Source of the DNA: Phycisphaerae bacterium
GTDB taxonomy: Bacteria > Planctomycetota > Phycisphaerae > JAAYCJ01
Direction of reading: 5' to 3'
Assembly (NCBI GenBank): GCA_012514125.1
Contig: JAAZAW010000398.1
Coordinates: forward strand, 1-9,729
DNA: 9,729 nucleotides
The notes under the pieces were generated by a model, which saw only the letters and a program-made list of their open reading frames with translations, searched no databases and was not told where the DNA came from. Position numbers and translations under genes: made by a program. Positions 7,539 through 9,729 of the stretch are shown here, piece by piece (position 1 is the stretch's first letter; every line of letters begins with the position of its first letter).

Positions 7539-7670
7539 CGAATCTTCTATCGTTTCAACAGAGCAACCTTCCATGCCAATCGATTTCATGTGAATTCAAC
7601 CTCATCTTACCTTACCGCCGTCAATTTTTCATGCCTTTGCATTTTTCAAATACACTTTTCCAGGATAGTG

Positions 7671-7679
7671 TGGTATATT
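7671..7679 (+). promoter_or_regulatory. Candidate extended -10 promoter for the GH20 gene
   Basis: TGG followed by TATATT (7674-7679) matches an extended -10 (TGnTATAAT) at 8 of 9 defined positions or nearly so. No good -35 lies 16-18 bases upstream, which extended -10 promoters can tolerate. The leader to the ATG at 7740 would be about 55 bases and is AT-rich. Confidence 0.35.
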
Positions 7680-7729
7680 CCTTCACAAAATTAAATATAA
7701 CTATAAAAAGTTGTACAAACAATTAACAT

Positions 7730-7733
7730 GGAG
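7730..7733 (+). promoter_or_regulatory. Ribosome-binding site deciding the GH20 start
   Basis: GGAG lies 6 bases before the ATG at 7740. It overlaps an earlier in-frame ATG at 7728, which itself has only AT-rich sequence upstream. The second ATG is therefore the likelier start. Confidence 0.6.
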
Positions 7734-7739
7734 AAAATC

Positions 7740-9596
7740 ATGACCACTGGCTTGACATGGAACCCTGCGAATACACCTGAAAAGATACAAGTAGCGTTGC
7801 GAACACTCACCGAAGAATATCCGCTTGCGGAAACGGACTCAGGCAATCCATCGCTTGTCTTTAAACCCCTTATCGCAGAAAAACGCACCTGCCATGTTTC
7901 ACGACAGAGCGGTAATATCGTCATCCAACATTCCGATCTCGCTTCTGCTCTGCGTGGAGTCGGCGCCGCTCTGGCCGGTCTCGATCACGTTGCCGAAGAA
8001 ACGCCCTTTACCTCCTTCGGCATCATGCTCGACTGTTCCCGCAACGCCGTCATGAAAGTCGGCCACCTCAAAAAATGGCTCCGAAAACTCGCACTCCTGG
8101 GCTACAACCAGGCCATGCTTTATACAGAAGATACCTACGAACTTCCCGACGAACCGTACTTCGGCTATCAACGCGGCGCTTATTCCGCCGACGAAATTCG
8201 TGAACTCGATCACTACGCCGCCAATCTCGGCATCGAACTGATCCCCTGCATCCAAACCCTGGGCCATCTTTCCCAAATCCTCAAGTGGTCCGCCTATGAA
8301 AATGTCAAAGATACCTCCAGCGTCCTTCTCGTCGATGAAGAAAAAACCTACGTCCTCATCGAAAAAATGATCAAACACGCCGCCGATAATTTCAAAACCC
8401 GACGCATTCATGTCGGCATGGATGAAACCCATGATCTTGGTCGAGGCCGATTCATGGATCTCTTCGGCTATGAACGAGGCTTCGAAATCTTCAATCGCCA
8501 CCTTGCAAAAGTCACCGAAATCTGCAAAAAATACAACCTCAAGCCCATGATCTGGTCCGACATGTACTTTCGCATGGGCAGCAAAAATATGGACTATTAC
8601 GACAAAAATTGCGTCATCCCCGATGACGTCAAAAAACAAATTCCCTCCTCCGTCGAACTGGTCTATTGGGATTACTATCATGACAACGAAGAATTCTATC
8701 TTGATTGGATCGCCCGACATCGCGCCCTGGGCTTCGAACCGATTATGGGTTCGGGCGTCTGGACCTGGGCACATCTCTGGTATGGCCGCGACATCACTGA
8801 ACGAACAGCGGGACCCTGCATCCAGGCCTGTCGAAAGGTCAATGTTAAAGAAATCTTCTTCACCATGTGGGGCGACGACGGCGCGTTTTGTGAATACGAT
8901 TCCGCTCTCGCAGGCTTGGCCTGGGCCGCGGAATATTCTTATGCCGAAAAGATAAATATCGAAAATCTTTCCGCACGTTTCGCCGCCGTCTGCCACGCCG
9001 ACTACAACGAATCTCTCATCCCTTCCGATCTTGCCGTCAATCTCGGTTGGACCGGGGTCTATGAAATTCTCTGGGACGACCCCCTTTTGGGGCTCTTCTG
9101 GCATAACGCCAAATTGCGGGTCCCTGACCTCTGGACCGACAGCGTCGAACGCTATCGTCGGATGCGCGAAAAACTCGAAAACATCAAAATCAAATCCACC
9201 GACGGCGGCGACTTACAATACGCCCTGGTCCTGGTGAAATTCCTGGAGAAAAAAGTTCAACTGGGACTCAAACTCGACAGCGTTTACCCCAGCCGCGATA
9301 AAGCAGGCCTCAAAAATGTCCTCGATCAAATCCCGTCGCTTCTCGAAACGTTGGATGCTCTTGACGCCGCTTTCCGAACTCAATGGCTTCGCCGAAATAA
9401 ACCCTTCGGCCTTGAAGTCATCCAGATTCGTTTGGCCGGTATTCGCCGTCGCTTCCTCGAACTCGCCCAACGCATCGGCGAACTCCTCGAAGGTAAAATC
9501 ACCAGTATCGAAGAACTGGAAAATCGCCCCCAAATTCCTTTGTCGGCAATTTCAGGCGTCTACCATCGACTGGCGACTGCGTCGGATCACATTTAA
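7740..9596 (+). CDS. GH20 family beta-N-acetylhexosaminidase, cytoplasmic type
   Basis: This 618-residue enzyme should remove terminal beta-linked GlcNAc or GalNAc from oligosaccharides by substrate-assisted retaining catalysis. Residues 1-85 are a small alpha/beta domain as found before GH20 barrels. The TIM barrel runs from about 92 (FGIMLDCSRN at 93-102) to about 420. The catalytic pair is in HVGMDE: Asp228 polarises the substrate acetamido group and Glu229 is the acid/base. Aromatic residues expected to line the -1 sugar site are Trp272 (WSDMYF), Trp310 (YWDYY), Trp341/Trp343 (GVWTW) and Trp377 (MWGDDG). From about 430 to the end is a helical, charged C-terminal region. There is no signal peptide or membrane segment, so it acts in the cytoplasm on imported sugars, like the GH20C-type enzymes of streptococci, which are similar in size. 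No transporter or sugar kinase is adjacent. The start at 7740 is chosen on GGAG spacing. The family is very likely; the exact substrate is unknown. Confidence 0.92.
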   Translation: MTTGLTWNPANTPEKIQVALRTLTEEYPLAETDSGNPSLVFKPLIAEKRTCHVSRQSGNIVIQHSDLASALRGVGAALAGLDHVAEETPFTSFGIMLDCSRNAVMKVGHLKKWLRKLALLGYNQAMLYTEDTYELPDEPYFGYQRGAYSADEIRELDHYAANLGIELIPCIQTLGHLSQILKWSAYENVKDTSSVLLVDEEKTYVLIEKMIKHAADNFKTRRIHVGMDETHDLGRGRFMDLFGYERGFEIFNRHLAKVTEICKKYNLKPMIWSDMYFRMGSKNMDYYDKNCVIPDDVKKQIPSSVELVYWDYYHDNEEFYLDWIARHRALGFEPIMGSGVWTWAHLWYGRDITERTAGPCIQACRKVNVKEIFFTMWGDDGAFCEYDSALAGLAWAAEYSYAEKINIENLSARFAAVCHADYNESLIPSDLAVNLGWTGVYEILWDDPLLGLFWHNAKLRVPDLWTDSVERYRRMREKLENIKIKSTDGGDLQYALVLVKFLEKKVQLGLKLDSVYPSRDKAGLKNVLDQIPSLLETLDALDAAFRTQWLRRNKPFGLEVIQIRLAGIRRRFLELAQRIGELLEGKITSIEELENRPQIPLSAISGVYHRLATASDHI

Positions 9597-9614
9597 CCGA
9601 TCTGTTATACGGAA

Positions 9615-9643
9615 TTGACTTATTGAATGCGCGGTACTTTAAT
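9615..9643 (+). promoter_or_regulatory. Sigma70-type promoter candidate reading out of the window
   Basis: TTGACT (9615-9620) and TTTAAT (9638-9643) each match the consensus at 5 of 6 bases and are separated by 17 bases. The -10 lacks the usually conserved A at its second position. It lies 18 bases after the GH20 stop and probably serves a gene starting beyond 9729. Between 9644 and 9729 I see no start codon with a convincing ribosome-binding site; short open frames from GTG 9690 and ATG 9718 run off the edge. I see no clear terminator for the GH20 gene. Confidence 0.4.
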
Positions 9644-9729
9644 GTCAATAAACTATTTCAGGCAGTATGAGCTTCGAAATCGGGATATCGTGACATTAGC
9701 CCCCGCGCACGAAGTAAATGGAATTAGTA

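Larger units (their letters stand above)
7446..7565. mobile_element. 120-bp palindromic MITE-like element containing a REP-like pair
   Basis: The outer ends are inverted repeats with 12 perfect bases: GCTCTGTTGAAA at 7447-7458 and its reverse complement at 7553-7564. The flanks ACCTTTCAT (7437-7445) and ACCTTCCAT (7566-7574) agree at 8 of 9 bases and abut the element, as an aged target-site duplication would. The interior holds two inverted copies of a REP-like hairpin (7475-7497 and 7516-7538). There is no coding capacity, so movement would need a transposase supplied elsewhere. The left end (GGCTCTGTTGAAAA) resembles, from memory, the IS6/IS26-type terminal repeat (12 of 14 bases), but IS6 elements make 8-bp duplications, so the family is open. 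Confidence 0.5.

Noticed and set aside
7514..7726. 70-residue ORF beginning MTLRQAQGP
   Set aside because: It starts inside the REP-like hairpin; LRQAQGP is the typical chance translation of this repeat and the rest is AT-rich leader.
7899..9104. 401-residue minus-strand ORF opposite the GH20 gene
   Set aside because: It is rich in Phe, Gly, Asp and Glu as expected for an antisense shadow of biased codons; the plus strand encodes an intact GH20 enzyme.

Overview
The window reads as ordinary bacterial chromosome with long intergenic gaps and unlinked, singly transcribed genes. The organism is uncertain. A very large exported repeat protein, a signal-less GH20 glycosidase and small palindromic repeats of a type common in environmental genomes fit an uncultured, polysaccharide-degrading lineage, for example the Planctomycetota/Lentisphaerota side of the PVC group. 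That is a guess from style; there is no marker gene.

Layout. Positions 1-488 hold no gene I can support. Positions 489-7091 (+) encode a 2200-residue secreted protein. It has a signal peptide, then 18 uninterrupted Calx-beta-like repeats of about 117 residues (residues 53-2162), then a 38-residue tail with one membrane segment. A weak hairpin plus T-run closes this gene, only 6 bases from the stop of a convergent small gene (7098-7427, -) encoding a zinc-ribbon protein with two membrane helices. The gap between that gene and the next, divergent one contains a 120-bp palindromic element (7446-7565). Its ends are imperfect inverted repeats flanked by a possible 9-bp target duplication, and its interior is an inverted pair of REP-like hairpins. 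Positions 7740-9596 (+) encode a cytoplasmic-type GH20 beta-N-acetylhexosaminidase. The last 130 bases contain a good promoter-like sequence reading out of the window.

No operon links these genes. The repeat protein probably forms a calcium-stiffened surface fibre or adhesin. The GH20 enzyme probably trims small imported amino-sugar oligosaccharides inside the cell. The most interesting points are the all-repeat architecture with an unfamiliar C-terminal tail, and the nested inverted-repeat element with compensatory stem changes sitting at the ribosome-binding site of the zinc-ribbon gene.
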